DNA of 64,000 nt from Salinisphaera hydrothermalis C41B8 (lineage in GTDB: Bacteria > Pseudomonadota > Gammaproteobacteria > Nevskiales > Salinisphaeraceae), in the NCBI RefSeq assembly GCF_000732535.1, contig NZ_APNK01000001.1, positions 1-64,000 on the forward strand. The letters run 5' to 3'. The notes beneath the pieces are model-generated. The model was given only the letters and a program-made list of their open reading frames with translations, had not been told where the DNA came from and searched no databases. Each line of letters begins with the position of its first letter. The first letter of the stretch is position 1. The translations under genes and the position numbers were made by a program. Of the stretch, positions 20,935 through 30,046 are shown piece after piece.

Positions 20935-21621
20935 CTAGACGCGCGGCTCCACGGCTGCGCGGCGACGGGCGTAAAGCATCAGCGAGAGAGCCAACAGCCC
21001 GACCAGCAAAACACTGAGCTGTGACGGCTCGGGCACGTCGTTCGGGGTCGAACCGCCGTCCGTGATCCAGGCGCTGCTGTCGCCGGCGTCACCAGTGATG
21101 CCCTGAATATGCGCAGCGGAGAGGAATCCCGCCCCGTTGGCAACGAACGGTGACGCCGACAACGGGTCAGCAAACATCAGCGTGTAGATCGCCGTGTCAC
21201 CCGCGACGAACCGGCCGCCCGGGCCATTCTTCGACCAGGTGAAGCCAAGATTATAGTCCCCGAGCCCAGTCGGTCCCGAGTTCAAATAATTTTGAATGAA
21301 CGCGTGGTCGGCGCAGTTCGTTCCCCCTGTACACGTTGCCGACTGCAGCAGGGGATCGAGATAGAACGCCCAGCCCGTCGCGGCTTTCACGTTCTTGCCC
21401 CCCTGAACGAAGTCACTGCCGCTGAGCTTCGAGGTGAGTGTCAGGGTGCCGGACGTGTCGCCCAGGTTGTAAGCGAACTCCGCTTGCAACCACGGCATCG
21501 GCCCGGTCGGTGTTGCGCCGGTATAGACCGAATTGAGATCGATATTGATTGTGCTGGCATAAGCCGGCAGGCAGAAACTGCCCGCCAGAGCCAGTGCAAA
21601 AGTCATCCATAGTTTTTTCAT
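20935..21621 (-). CDS. PEP-CTERM sorting-domain protein, exported
   Basis: A 228-residue protein from ATG 21621, preceded by GTGGGG. It has a signal peptide (MKKLWMTFALALAGSFCLPAYA), a mature beta-rich domain rich in Thr, Ser and Gly with two Cys (TCTGGTNCADH), and the sorting tail VPEPSQLSVLLVGLLALSLMLYARRR. Exosortase would cleave near VPEP and release or anchor the protein at the surface. The central domain is not one I recognise. A good sigma-54 promoter match lies 88 bases upstream (21709-21724), in line with PrsK/PrsR control known for PEP-CTERM genes in other bacteria. It is monocistronic, with its own terminator. Confidence 0.9.
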   Translation of the reverse strand: MKKLWMTFALALAGSFCLPAYASTINIDLNSVYTGATPTGPMPWLQAEFAYNLGDTSGTLTLTSKLSGSDFVQGGKNVKAATGWAFYLDPLLQSATCTGGTNCADHAFIQNYLNSGPTGLGDYNLGFTWSKNGPGGRFVAGDTAIYTLMFADPLSASPFVANGAGFLSAAHIQGITGDAGDSSAWITDGGSTPNDVPEPSQLSVLLVGLLALSLMLYARRRAAVEPRV

Positions 21622-21708
21622 GGCCCCACCTACACGGTTGTCGAAACGAAGCGGAACGGGCGAGGTTCCAATACGCCAGGCAGTGCACTCGTACTGCGAC
21701 GTACATGG

Positions 21709-21724
21709 AGCAAAGTTCAGGCCA
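21709..21724 (-). promoter_or_regulatory. Sigma-54 promoter of the PEP-CTERM gene
   Basis: On the minus strand the sequence reads TGGCCTGAACTTTGCT, matching the -24/-12 consensus TGGCACG-N4-TTGCW at 14 positions if the four-base spacer is not scored against it, with exact GG-to-GC spacing. Transcription would start near 21698, leaving a leader of about 77 bases. PEP-CTERM loci in other bacteria are controlled by the sigma-54 activator PrsR, which makes the placement meaningful. Confidence 0.7.
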
Positions 21725-22087
21725 AACCACAATTTATTGAAATAAAGACAATTTCATGAAACTAAGCACGTAGAAATCGCCCAGTGCATGATTTTTCGAC
21801 ATGCGCCATAAGGCTTATCCAGCGCATGAATTAAACCGTCGCGATCGAGCCCAATTTCCGATTCGCGCCGCCTGAGGCAAAATGCATCGGGGATAATGCT
21901 GTCGATTTAAATAGTTGTTCGTCGCGCCGGAAATTTTTGTATTAGTGGGTGCGATCCTCAATCAACAAGAGAAATAGATCGTAGGCGGATCGAGGGCTCG
22001 AAGACATTCCGGCAGCGGGCGGCCAGCACAAACCATCGTAAAATTTATCGACGGTCGGGAGGCCACAACGTCGCGTGGCGCGCTCAA
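21725..22087. other. AT-richer intergenic region upstream of the PEP-CTERM gene
   Basis: No gene seen. The stretch 21730-21960 is clearly AT-richer than its neighbours (for example a run around TTTATTGAAATAAAGACAA). It would be the place for activator sites serving the sigma-54 promoter; I could not identify a convincing dyad. Confidence 0.4.
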
Positions 22088-23235
22088 GTCAGACGTTCCG
22101 GCACTCGCTGGGGCAGGTCCATGCCCCGTCCCATCCAGAAACGCGGTGGCAACACCAGATTGGCCGACTCATCGGCCGCTCGATGCGGCCCTAGCTGTCC
22201 AGTCCCGCCAACAACTGGTTTGGCGGATAAAAGAATGGCTGGGGATCTCGCGCCCACTCGGCGGTGATGAACTCGACCGGGGTTTTCCCTTTCAAGGTTT
22301 TGAGTTTTTTGGCGTAATTGTAAGCGGCCAGAAACGTCTGTAAGTGGCCCTGCAGTTGTTCGAGATCGGCATAGTGATAACGTTTGATGGTGGCGGCCTT
22401 GAGCGTCCGATTCATGCGCTCGACCTGGCCGTTGGTCCACGGATGATTCGGTCGGGTCAACCGGTGCTCGATGCCATGCGCCCCACAGCGCTGATCGAAG
22501 CGTGAGCGACGATTCAGCGGCGTGTTCGGATCGCGATAACGCGCCGAGTCGGTGAATTGAATGCCGTTGTCCGTTAACACCGTATGGATGCGATACGTCA
22601 ATACATCGATCACATGCTCCAGAAAAGCGGCGGCTGTCCGACGATTGGCCTGGGACTCAAGGCGCGCGACGACGAACTTCGACGTGCGATCGATGGCCAC
22701 AAACAGATGATGCCGGCCTTGTTCGGTGCGGACCTCGGCAATGTCAATGTGCACATAGCCGATGGGATAGGCCTTGAACGACTTTTTGGGCCGCGTGCCG
22801 GCGTCGGGCTCGGGCAGGCGCGAGATGCCGTGGCGCTGAAACAGCCGATGCAGACTGGAACGGCTTAGATGCGGAATGCTGTCTTGCAGGGCATACAGAC
22901 AATCGTCCAGCGGCAGTTGGGTGTGTCGACGAAAGATCAGGCAGGCGGCTTCTTCCTCGTGCGACAACGAGGTCGAGCGGGGCTGCTTCGGCCCCATCGG
23001 GCGATCCTCGACCTGCGCCCTGTGGCGCCATTTGAGCACGGTTTTCACGTTGATGCCGTATTGCCGTGCGAGCTGCGAGGCCGAAGCTGTCGATCGCTGT
23101 ATTGCTGCTCGCGTGGCGTGCGTGGTCGTGGCGCGTCCGTGAAGTATTTGGCCCATAAGATCGCTTTGAACTCTGGCGTTAACGTTGAACCATCATACAG
23201 CGGGACCAAACAACTAGCGCCTGGCCACACTTAAC
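22088..23235 (-). mobile_element. IS481-family insertion sequence (ends approximate)
   Basis: A single transposase gene flanked by weakly related ends: GTCAGACGTTCCGGCACTCG from 22088 inward, and, on the opposite strand from 23235, GTTAAGTGTGGCCAGGCGCT. Both then continue towards GGTCC. The similarity is imperfect and no clear target duplication was found, so the boundaries are provisional. Confidence 0.5.
22191..23156 (-). CDS. IS481-family transposase (DDE)
   Basis: A 321-residue protein with an N-terminal helix-turn-helix (ASQLARQYGINVKTVLKWR) and an rve-type integrase core. Catalytic residues are Asp in GYVHIDIAEVRTEQG, Asp in VLTDNGIQF and Glu in NGQVERMNRTLK. The C-terminal KTPVEFI is typical for the family. 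It appears full length and undamaged, so the element may still be mobile. The segment between 23157 and 23235 would hold the transposase promoter and right end. Confidence 0.93.
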   Translation of the reverse strand: MGQILHGRATTTHATRAAIQRSTASASQLARQYGINVKTVLKWRHRAQVEDRPMGPKQPRSTSLSHEEEAACLIFRRHTQLPLDDCLYALQDSIPHLSRSSLHRLFQRHGISRLPEPDAGTRPKKSFKAYPIGYVHIDIAEVRTEQGRHHLFVAIDRTSKFVVARLESQANRRTAAAFLEHVIDVLTYRIHTVLTDNGIQFTDSARYRDPNTPLNRRSRFDQRCGAHGIEHRLTRPNHPWTNGQVERMNRTLKAATIKRYHYADLEQLQGHLQTFLAAYNYAKKLKTLKGKTPVEFITAEWARDPQPFFYPPNQLLAGLDS

Positions 23236-23449
23236 GCCTGCTCACGGCCTGCGTCATCACGAACGCGCGTTCAGTACGATTTTGACGCCTATCGCGCTCG
23301 GTCATGGAGAACGTCCCGCCGCCGATCCGATTGCGCGCCGGGCGCGGCACAGCGTTCTACGACGAACGGCGAATATCCCCTCCGACTGACGCATGAAACG
23401 TTTTACGCCGCACGAGCAATATTTCACGCTTTAATATCAGGAGGTTGTC

Positions 23450-24763
23450 GTGAGTTCTACGACGAATCCGCCCGAATCGCGCTTCGACCGAATGGGCATG
23501 CCGCATTCCATACGCTGGGGCTTTCTCGGCGTACTGGTTTTCATGACCGGCAACGGCACGGCCTCGAATTTCATCGCGCCGCATATGCAGCATGCGTTGT
23601 CCGGCTCCGGCGCGGATCTCGTGCCGACCATCATCGCCATGTATAGCCTGGCGGTGCTGATCGCGTCTTATCTTTCCGGCGCGCTGGCCGACCTGTTCGG
23701 GCCGCGCCGCGTCATGCTGTGGGGCTTTCTGATCTGGGCCGTGTTTCAGGTCGCCTTCCTGCTGGCGCTACGCACCGGCTCGACCGCGCTGGTGTTCGCG
23801 ACATATTTCCTGCGGGGCTTCGGCTTCCCCTTGTTCGCGTTCGCGTTCCTGGTGTGGATCAACGCGGTCGTGCCGCGGGAGCGCAACGGCACGGCTGTCG
23901 GCTGGTTCTATGTGATGTTCACCGGCGGCCTGCCAACGCTGGGCTCGCTGTTCGCCGCCGGCAGTATTCCACTGTTCGGCGGCGGCGCGCTTGGCGAGAC
24001 CCTGACCATGTGGGCGTCGATCGGGCTGGTCACGCTCGGCTTTCTGATCGTGTGGTTCGGGGTCCGCGACCCGTCCGGCTCGCGGCGCCTCGCCCCGCCC
24101 GACGAGAGCGCCGGCGAGGTGCTGTCGTCCGGCCTGCGGCTGACCTGGCGCGAGCCGCGCGTGCTGATGGGCTTTCTGGTACGCCTGATCAATACCGCGC
24201 CGGAATTCGGCATGTTCGTGATCATGCCCACGGTGATCGCCCAGAACCTCGGTTGGGGCCAGTCGCGGTGGCTGCTGATGACGACCTGCATCTATGCCGG
24301 CAACATCCTGCTCAACGCCGTGTTTGGCGCCATCGGCGATCGCTGGGGCTGGGTGCGCACCGTACGCTGGTTCGGCGTGGTCGGCTCCGCGCTGGGTCTG
24401 CTGGCCTGGTGGTATATCCCGCACCTGGTGCCCGCCGGCTCGGACTGGGGCTATGTGGTGTCGGTGATCAGCGGCATGGTATTCGGCATTCTGCTGGCCG
24501 GCTTCGTGCCACTGGGCGCAATCCTTCCCGCGCTCACGCCCGACCACAAGGGCGCGGCCATGGCGATGTACACAACGGCGGCCGGCGGCGCGACCTTCCT
24601 CGGCACGGCCGTGGTGGCCATCGTCCAGCCCTGGGCCGGTAACGTCGGTGTGGTGTGGGCCTTCGTTGCACTCTACGGCGCTTCCTTCGTCATGACCTGG
24701 TGGTTGGACATCGAGCACGCCGATCAAACACAAGCCGCCCCGGCCCAAAGCCCCGCATACTGA
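23450..24763 (+). CDS. MFS transporter (RbtT/DalT/CsbX-like)
   Basis: A 437-residue, 12-helix major facilitator superfamily transporter starting at GTG 23450, with an excellent CAGGAGG site. MFS loop motif A is LADLFGPRRVMLWG; the second half has GAIGDRWGWVRTVRW. The pattern FLRGFGFPLFAFAFLVWI and AVVPRERNGTAVGWFYVMF resembles transporters for polyols and related compounds. Its position beside two regulators of the GbdR/CdhR type and the betaine catabolic genes makes a quaternary amine or related osmolyte a possible substrate, but that is inference only. Confidence 0.82.
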   Translation: MSSTTNPPESRFDRMGMPHSIRWGFLGVLVFMTGNGTASNFIAPHMQHALSGSGADLVPTIIAMYSLAVLIASYLSGALADLFGPRRVMLWGFLIWAVFQVAFLLALRTGSTALVFATYFLRGFGFPLFAFAFLVWINAVVPRERNGTAVGWFYVMFTGGLPTLGSLFAAGSIPLFGGGALGETLTMWASIGLVTLGFLIVWFGVRDPSGSRRLAPPDESAGEVLSSGLRLTWREPRVLMGFLVRLINTAPEFGMFVIMPTVIAQNLGWGQSRWLLMTTCIYAGNILLNAVFGAIGDRWGWVRTVRWFGVVGSALGLLAWWYIPHLVPAGSDWGYVVSVISGMVFGILLAGFVPLGAILPALTPDHKGAAMAMYTTAAGGATFLGTAVVAIVQPWAGNVGVVWAFVALYGASFVMTWWLDIEHADQTQAAPAQSPAY

Positions 24764-24966
24764 TCCCCCACGGGCCGTCCCATCGCAAGGGCGTTCGCGC
24801 CGGCCGGCAGCAGAATCCGGCCGGTCGGCGCTCGATTGCCAGCCCGGTTCGCGGGCGGCATGATGCAGGGATATCGATCACGATCGCTCCGAACCGGAGG
24901 CTCGCATGAATCGCCCGGCTGTCATCAGGCGCCGTTGGCCAACGACCGCGACGGGCGGTCGCTGAC

Positions 24967-26031
24967 GTGAGCGCGACCCGGATGGGCACAACGCCAGTCA
25001 ATGCGCCCCGAGCGCGGCTGTCCGTGGGCTTTATGTTGCAGCCACGCTTCACGATGCTGCCGTTCGCGGCTTTCGTGGACTGCCTGCGGCTGGCCGCCGA
25101 CGAGGGCGACGCAAGCCGTCCCATACGCTGCCGCTGGCGTTTTCTCTCGGCCGACGGGCAACCGGTGCAGGCCAGCAACGGCGCAACCATAGGCCCCTGC
25201 GACACCTATCGCGACAGCCCGCCCGAGAATTTCGACTACATCGTGGTCTGCGGCGGCCTGCTCGACGACCGGCCGGCCGCCGATGCACGCACCGTCGAAT
25301 ATCTGCGCGAGGCCGCCGCCCGGCGCGTGCCGTTGATCGGCCTATGCACCGGCCCGTTCGCACTGATCCAGGCCGGCCTGATGAAGGGGCGACGCTGCTG
25401 TGTGAGCTGGTATCACCACGGCGATCTCACCCAGCGCTATCCCGACGTGGTGCCGGTGGCGGATCGTCTGTTCGTGGTCGACGGCGATCGCATCACCTGC
25501 TCCGGCGGCATGGCGGCTGCGGATCTCGCGGCCTGGATCGTGGAACGTCATATCGGGCGCGCCTGGGCCCAGAAAAGCCTGCACATCATGCAGATCGACA
25601 GCGCCCGGCGCGGCAACGCCGCCCAGCCGCAACCGGCCTCGTTCGACCGCGTCACCGACAACCGCATACGCCGCGCCATCCGCTTGATCGAGCAGCATCT
25701 CAACGATCCGCCCAGCACATCCGCGCTCGCCAATATGCTGGATATCTCGCGCCGCCAGCTCGAACGAGGCTTCATGCAGGAACTGGGCATGAGCCCAAGC
25801 ACGTTCTCGCGCGATCTCCGGCTGCGTTACGGCCTGTGGCTGCTGCGTCACACTTCGCGCTCGATCACCGAGATCAGCGCAGAATGCGGCTTCGCCGACA
25901 ACGCGCATTTCACGCGCCAGTTCCGGCGTCTGTTCGAGTGCTCGCCGTCGCAGATCGAACGCGGTACCGATATCCACGAGACACCCTACGACGGAGAACT
26001 CGCGGCGCTGTTTGCCGAGCGCGGCAGGTAG
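24967..26031 (+). CDS. AraC-family regulator with amidotransferase-like N-terminal domain (GlxA/CdhR type)
   Basis: A 354-residue regulator. The N-terminal DJ-1/PfpI-like domain (residues about 15-190) includes DYIVVCGGLLDD and LIGLCTGPFALIQAG, with a Cys at the nucleophile position. The C-terminal AraC domain has two helix-turn-helices (TSALANMLDISRRQLERGF and ITEISAECGFADNAHFTRQFRR). Paralogues include GbdR (betaine), CdhR (carnitine) and SouR (sarcosine). It is clearly a paralogue of the GbdR at 26955, with different ligand-domain residues, and may sense a related metabolite. The start is GTG 24967; ATG 24982 is an alternative. Confidence 0.85.
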   Translation: MSATRMGTTPVNAPRARLSVGFMLQPRFTMLPFAAFVDCLRLAADEGDASRPIRCRWRFLSADGQPVQASNGATIGPCDTYRDSPPENFDYIVVCGGLLDDRPAADARTVEYLREAAARRVPLIGLCTGPFALIQAGLMKGRRCCVSWYHHGDLTQRYPDVVPVADRLFVVDGDRITCSGGMAAADLAAWIVERHIGRAWAQKSLHIMQIDSARRGNAAQPQPASFDRVTDNRIRRAIRLIEQHLNDPPSTSALANMLDISRRQLERGFMQELGMSPSTFSRDLRLRYGLWLLRHTSRSITEISAECGFADNAHFTRQFRRLFECSPSQIERGTDIHETPYDGELAALFAERGR

Positions 26032-26954
26032 TCTCCGGCCGGATCCAGGCGCACCCTGGTTCCGACATACCGTCACGCTTGGCAGGGCCCTCTCCCCAAC
26101 CGCCATACGCTCGGCCCCAGTGCAGGCTTAAAGCTGTGTTCGACACCTTCTCGCCGCGCCCGTGATACCGGTCGTCAGCGGGCTCGATCTCGAGTGCGGG
26201 CCGTGCATCCGACCTGCGGTATCGCAAATATAGCCATACGGCCGGCGGCTTCGCCGACTCGTTCGCAAGGCGAAACTCGAATTGTTCGATGCCTTGCTCG
26301 CAACCATCTAGCCCAACACTTAAATATAAAAAGTAGCGCGACTGCATCCGATCGCGAGATTCAGCCCGCGGATGGACACTCGGCGGCACGCCCTAGCAAC
26401 GCGGGCGATGGTCATGGCCAGCCACCTCCGCGCCGACGCCAGGTTTGTGCTGGCCGGCAAAGCGGGGCGCAAGTTCGCAGCAGTGCGCGGCCATCGCCGA
26501 GCAATCATCCCGCCGCGGGCGTCTCCACGGCCGACGCCACCCTCCAGCGCGCGGCCGTTCGCCAACGCTCAGTTCAAATCACATGCCCTATCGCGCGGGT
26601 CTCATGCAGCATTTTTCCAGCGCCGAACTCGTTACTGGCATAGACCGTGCGGGCGGATTAAAAGCTCTTATCCAGTGGCGCGTGGAGTCGCTGATCATCG
26701 AATGCTCGGGCCCGTGGTTCGCGCTGTGTCCGGGGAATGGCAGACCCCGCGACACCACGTTCGACAGGGTCCTGCCTAGTCGATTAGCTTTAGTTGCACT
26801 ACGCAATTATCGCCCAGGCGACTTACTTATTCCTATGTGCGACATCATCGTACGTCAGGCCCAAGAAAATGAAACTGCATTGCTTTTTATGAAATTTGCG
26901 TTGCTATACTCCGGGCTTCACACCACTCCGTGACAATCGGACGAGTGGCTCGCT
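26032..26954. other. Long intergenic region before gbdR
   Basis: About 920 bases with several open frames on both strands, none with a recognisable domain or good ribosome site. The last 200 bases are AT-rich and carry a promoter candidate for gbdR. The rest may be a decayed gene or regulatory DNA. Confidence 0.4.
26880..26910 (+). promoter_or_regulatory. Candidate sigma-70 promoter of gbdR
   Basis: TTGCTT at 26880-26885 and TATACT at 26905-26910, spaced 19 bases, 44 bases before the gbdR ATG. The -10 is good; the spacing is long. Confidence 0.4.
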
Positions 26955-28010
26955 ATGAAATCCAGCCCTTATCAGACGGGACGGCCCTGCCGGATCGGAT
27001 TTATCCAGGTTCCCGGGTATTCGGCGATCTCGTCGTTCTGCGCCATCGAGCCACTGCGGATGGCCAACCAGCTGACCGAACGGCAGCTCTACGAATGGCA
27101 ACTGCTGACCGCGGACGGGCAGCCGGCGGAAGCCAGCAACGGCTTGAGCACCTCGCCGGCCCGTGTCTTCGATTGCGACGACGAGTTCGACATGGTGTTC
27201 GTGTGCGCCGGCGTCCGGGTCAAGCAAGCCTGCGACCGACGTCTGATCAACTGGCTGCAACATCTGGCTCGACGCCACGTCCCACTCGGCGGGTTGTGCA
27301 CCGGGCCTTATATTCTCGCCCGTGCCGGTGTGCTCGACGGCTACCGCTGCACCGTGCACTGGGAGCATATTTCCAGCATCAACGAAGAAACCGAATTCCC
27401 GAACACGCTGTTCTCTTCCAAGCTGTTCGTCATCGACCGCGACCGCTACACCTGCTCCGGCGGCGTGGCGCCCCTGGATCTGATGCTCAATATCATCAAG
27501 GAACAATGTGGTAGCGAACTGGCCGCCTCGGTGTCCGAGGAATTCATCCACGATCGTATTCGCGGGGTCGGCGATTCCCAGCGCGTACCGTTGCGTGCCC
27601 GGGTCGGCCCCGGCCAACCCAAGCTATTGGAAGCCGTAGCCCTGATGGAAGCGAATATCGAGGAGCCGTTGACGCTCAGCGAGCTGGCCCACTACGTCAA
27701 TATTTCCCGGCGCCAGCTCGAGCGCTTGTTCCGCGCCCACCTGGATCGCTCGCCCACGCGTTATTACCTGGAGTTACGCCTCAAACGGGCGCGGGAATTT
27801 CTCCTGCAGACGTCGATGTCGATCCTGGATGTCGCCCTGGCCTGCGGCTTCTCGTCGTCGCCGCATTTCAGCAAGTGCTATCACGACTATTACGACATGC
27901 CGCCGAGCCAGGAACGCAGACGCCAGGCCACACAGATCCGGCTGACGGCGCTGGCCCCGACGACCGTCCCGACGACCCAAAGCACGCCCGGCCACGATCC
28001 GAAGTTATAG
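26955..28010 (+). CDS. gbdR: Glycine betaine/dimethylglycine-responsive regulator GbdR
   Basis: A 351-residue AraC-family activator. The N-terminal amidotransferase-like domain begins GFIQVPGYSAISSFCAIEPLRMANQ and contains FDMVFVCAGVRVK and GGLCTGPYILARAGVLDGYRC, very like Pseudomonas GbdR. The C-terminal AraC domain has LSELAHYVNISRRQLERLF and VALACGFSSSPHFSKCYHDY. GbdR senses glycine betaine and dimethylglycine and switches on gbcA, gbcB, dgcAB, sox and related operons. All these targets surround it here. Its operator may be the direct repeats found between gbcA and gbcB. Confidence 0.9.
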   Translation: MKSSPYQTGRPCRIGFIQVPGYSAISSFCAIEPLRMANQLTERQLYEWQLLTADGQPAEASNGLSTSPARVFDCDDEFDMVFVCAGVRVKQACDRRLINWLQHLARRHVPLGGLCTGPYILARAGVLDGYRCTVHWEHISSINEETEFPNTLFSSKLFVIDRDRYTCSGGVAPLDLMLNIIKEQCGSELAASVSEEFIHDRIRGVGDSQRVPLRARVGPGQPKLLEAVALMEANIEEPLTLSELAHYVNISRRQLERLFRAHLDRSPTRYYLELRLKRAREFLLQTSMSILDVALACGFSSSPHFSKCYHDYYDMPPSQERRRQATQIRLTALAPTTVPTTQSTPGHDPKL

Positions 28011-28032
28011 CCCGCCACGTGACGCCGGCGCC

Positions 28033-28815
28033 TCAACGCTGACGCAACAAACCTTCGGCCCGCAGATAATCGGCGATCGCGCGCGCCGCGTCCTCGGCGT
28101 CCGGATCGATCATGAGCTGGCCTTGCCCGGCCTGGGTTTCGCTGGCGGCGCGCAACCGATCGGCCGCGCTGCCGCCCCGAGACACGGCAATTCGCTTGGG
28201 CCGAGCTCGCGCCGGGCGAATCTCCGGTGGATCGATTTCCGGGCACAGCACGGACGGCGTGATCGTCCGAATCTGCCCGCGACGGGCCCGCGCCTCGGCA
28301 AATACCGGCCGCGGGGCAGAACCGGCATCGATGGTGGCCAGCAACGGCAATCCCGCGTCCAGCGCCCGGCGCCGGCCGCGCGGCAGCACCTGCTGCAACT
28401 CGACGCGTCCAGCGCCCGGCATCGACAACGCATCGATGGTCGGCACCATCGCATAGCCGAGCGCGGCGGCCAGATCATACGGCAGCGAACCGCTGCCCTC
28501 GCCGTCCTCGGCCCGCACGCCGGCGAGAATCACGTCCGGATTGCGAACCCGCAGATACTCGATCAGCGCGGGGCGGATATCGCGCCCGGCCGGCACCTCG
28601 ATCACATCGAGCGCGTCGAGCGACCGACGCGCCGCGGTCTGGCCCAGATAATTACGCAGTCCCGGCGATTCCGGATTGCCGGCATGGACCGCCCGCACTT
28701 CGCCGCCGACGCCCAGCGCGAATGCCAGCGCGCGCGCATCAGCAACGGCAGCGCGCGGCCGATCGGAGGCCGGGTGCCGGCCGAGCGAACAGAGCACCGT
28801 GATATCAGGTTTCAC
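28033..28815 (-). CDS. etfB: Electron transfer flavoprotein beta subunit (dimethylglycine oxidation)
   Basis: A 260-residue EtfB/FixA-type protein. The ADP/AMP-binding region is near DVILAGVRAEDGEGSGSLPYDLAAALGYAMVP, and the conserved DGLPLLATI-like segment is ALDAGLPLLATIDAG. With EtfA it takes electrons from dimethylglycine oxidation by DgcAB and passes them towards the quinone pool. It overlaps etfA by 11 bases and is last in the leftward operon dgcA-dgcB-etfA-etfB. The same gene set accompanies dgcAB in Pseudomonas. Confidence 0.87.
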   Translation of the reverse strand: MKPDITVLCSLGRHPASDRPRAAVADARALAFALGVGGEVRAVHAGNPESPGLRNYLGQTAARRSLDALDVIEVPAGRDIRPALIEYLRVRNPDVILAGVRAEDGEGSGSLPYDLAAALGYAMVPTIDALSMPGAGRVELQQVLPRGRRRALDAGLPLLATIDAGSAPRPVFAEARARRGQIRTITPSVLCPEIDPPEIRPARARPKRIAVSRGGSAADRLRAASETQAGQGQLMIDPDAEDAARAIADYLRAEGLLRQR

Positions 28816-30046
28816 GAGCTTCGGCCTCGATCAGTCGGGTCAATGCCGGCATCACTTGCTGTGCATCCTTGATCGCGGATAGATCGCTCCGCTTGACCAT
28901 CTCGGCATGCAGATCGGTATTCACGGCCACGACTTTCTCGCAGCGCGCGATGCCCTGCAGATGCTGCGGCGCGCCGGAGATGCCGAACGCCAGATAACAA
29001 CGCGCCTCGATCAACGTGCCGGACGCCCCCACCTGGCGCTCGCGTGGCAAAGAGCCCGCATCGCAGACCACGCGCGAACCGCCCTCGGCCGCCCCCAGCG
29101 CCTTGGCGAGCGCGTGAAAGGCGTCCCAATCGGTCACGCCGTTGCCGGCGCTGACCACGAAATCCGCTTCCGCCAGGGGCACCGCGCCGGGGTCGACCGG
29201 CAACAGCCCCTGGTCGTGGACGCCGGGCGTTACCTCGGCCACTTCGGGCGCGTCGATCGGGCGGGCTTCGTAGCAGTACGCGTCGGACACCGGCTCGTCG
29301 CACTCGGGCGCCAACAGCACGATCTGCGGCGGCCGGCGCGAATAATCGGAGCGCTCGCCGTCGCCGCGCGCCACGGCCTCGTCGGGCCGCAGGCGATGAA
29401 CGCGGGTCGCCGGCGCCTCGCCCAGCCCCGCCGCCAGACGCCGACCGAGATCGCCGCCGGCCACCGTCGTATCCGGCAACAGCACATGGCGCGGCGCCAG
29501 CTGCTGGCGTACGGCCTCGAGCGCCGCCGTGCGGGCCTCCGGTGCATAGCCGGCATAGTGCTCATCATCGAAACGGATCACGCGATCGGCGCCGGCCACA
29601 CCTAGATCCTCGCCTGTCTCGAATACCACGGCCACGACGGCACCGCCATCGCGATCGGCCAACCGCCGCGCGGCGCCGAACACATCGCGATCGTGCGACG
29701 ACAATCGGCCACCTTCGTAATCCGGCACCACGAAAATCCAGAACGCTGGCGCGTCAATCCGCATGAGCTCAGGCCCAGCGGATGCCGCCGGCCGCGCCGT
29801 ACCGGCGGAACGGCCGGTGTCGATCGAGCGGCCGGACCGATCGATGCGCAGCCGCCCGGCTGCCGAAATCACCCCGGCCCGACGAATACGGCGGGGGTCG
29901 CGTCGGCGCCGCCCGCTCGGCCCGAACGATTCCGCGGGCGCCATCGCTTCGGCGGCCATATTCCGCTCGGCGCGCGGGTCGCGCCGTCGCCGGCCCCGGC
30001 CGGTCGCGGCCTGAAACGGCCGGCGGGCACGTCTACGCACTCTCAC
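28805..30046 (-). CDS. etfA: Electron transfer flavoprotein alpha subunit
   Basis: A 413-residue EtfA starting at GTG 30046 inside the end of dgcB. It has a long Arg-rich N-terminal extension of about 95 residues (RRDPRAE, GRLRIDRSGRS) which also occurs in the dgc-linked EtfA of Pseudomonas, so I keep it. The ETF domain follows (FWIFVVPDYEGGRLSSHDRD), and the FAD-binding C-terminal domain carries GASGTLIEARCYLAFGISG and QHLQGIARCEKVVAVN. The role is electron transfer from demethylation of dimethylglycine. If the extension were not used, ATG at about 29767 (MRIDAPAFW) would be the start. Confidence 0.85.
   Translation of the reverse strand: MRVRRRARRPFQAATGRGRRRRDPRAERNMAAEAMAPAESFGPSGRRRRDPRRIRRAGVISAAGRLRIDRSGRSIDTGRSAGTARPAASAGPELMRIDAPAFWIFVVPDYEGGRLSSHDRDVFGAARRLADRDGGAVVAVVFETGEDLGVAGADRVIRFDDEHYAGYAPEARTAALEAVRQQLAPRHVLLPDTTVAGGDLGRRLAAGLGEAPATRVHRLRPDEAVARGDGERSDYSRRPPQIVLLAPECDEPVSDAYCYEARPIDAPEVAEVTPGVHDQGLLPVDPGAVPLAEADFVVSAGNGVTDWDAFHALAKALGAAEGGSRVVCDAGSLPRERQVGASGTLIEARCYLAFGISGAPQHLQGIARCEKVVAVNTDLHAEMVKRSDLSAIKDAQQVMPALTRLIEAEARET

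Noticed and set aside
23221-23240. attC-like core at the right end of the IS481 element (ACTTAACGCCTG on the plus strand)
   Set aside because: It has no partner core or palindromic arms and is explained as the end of the insertion sequence.
26445-26933. 162-codon frame upstream of gbdR
   Set aside because: No domain, unlikely composition, and it overlaps the AT-rich promoter region of gbdR.
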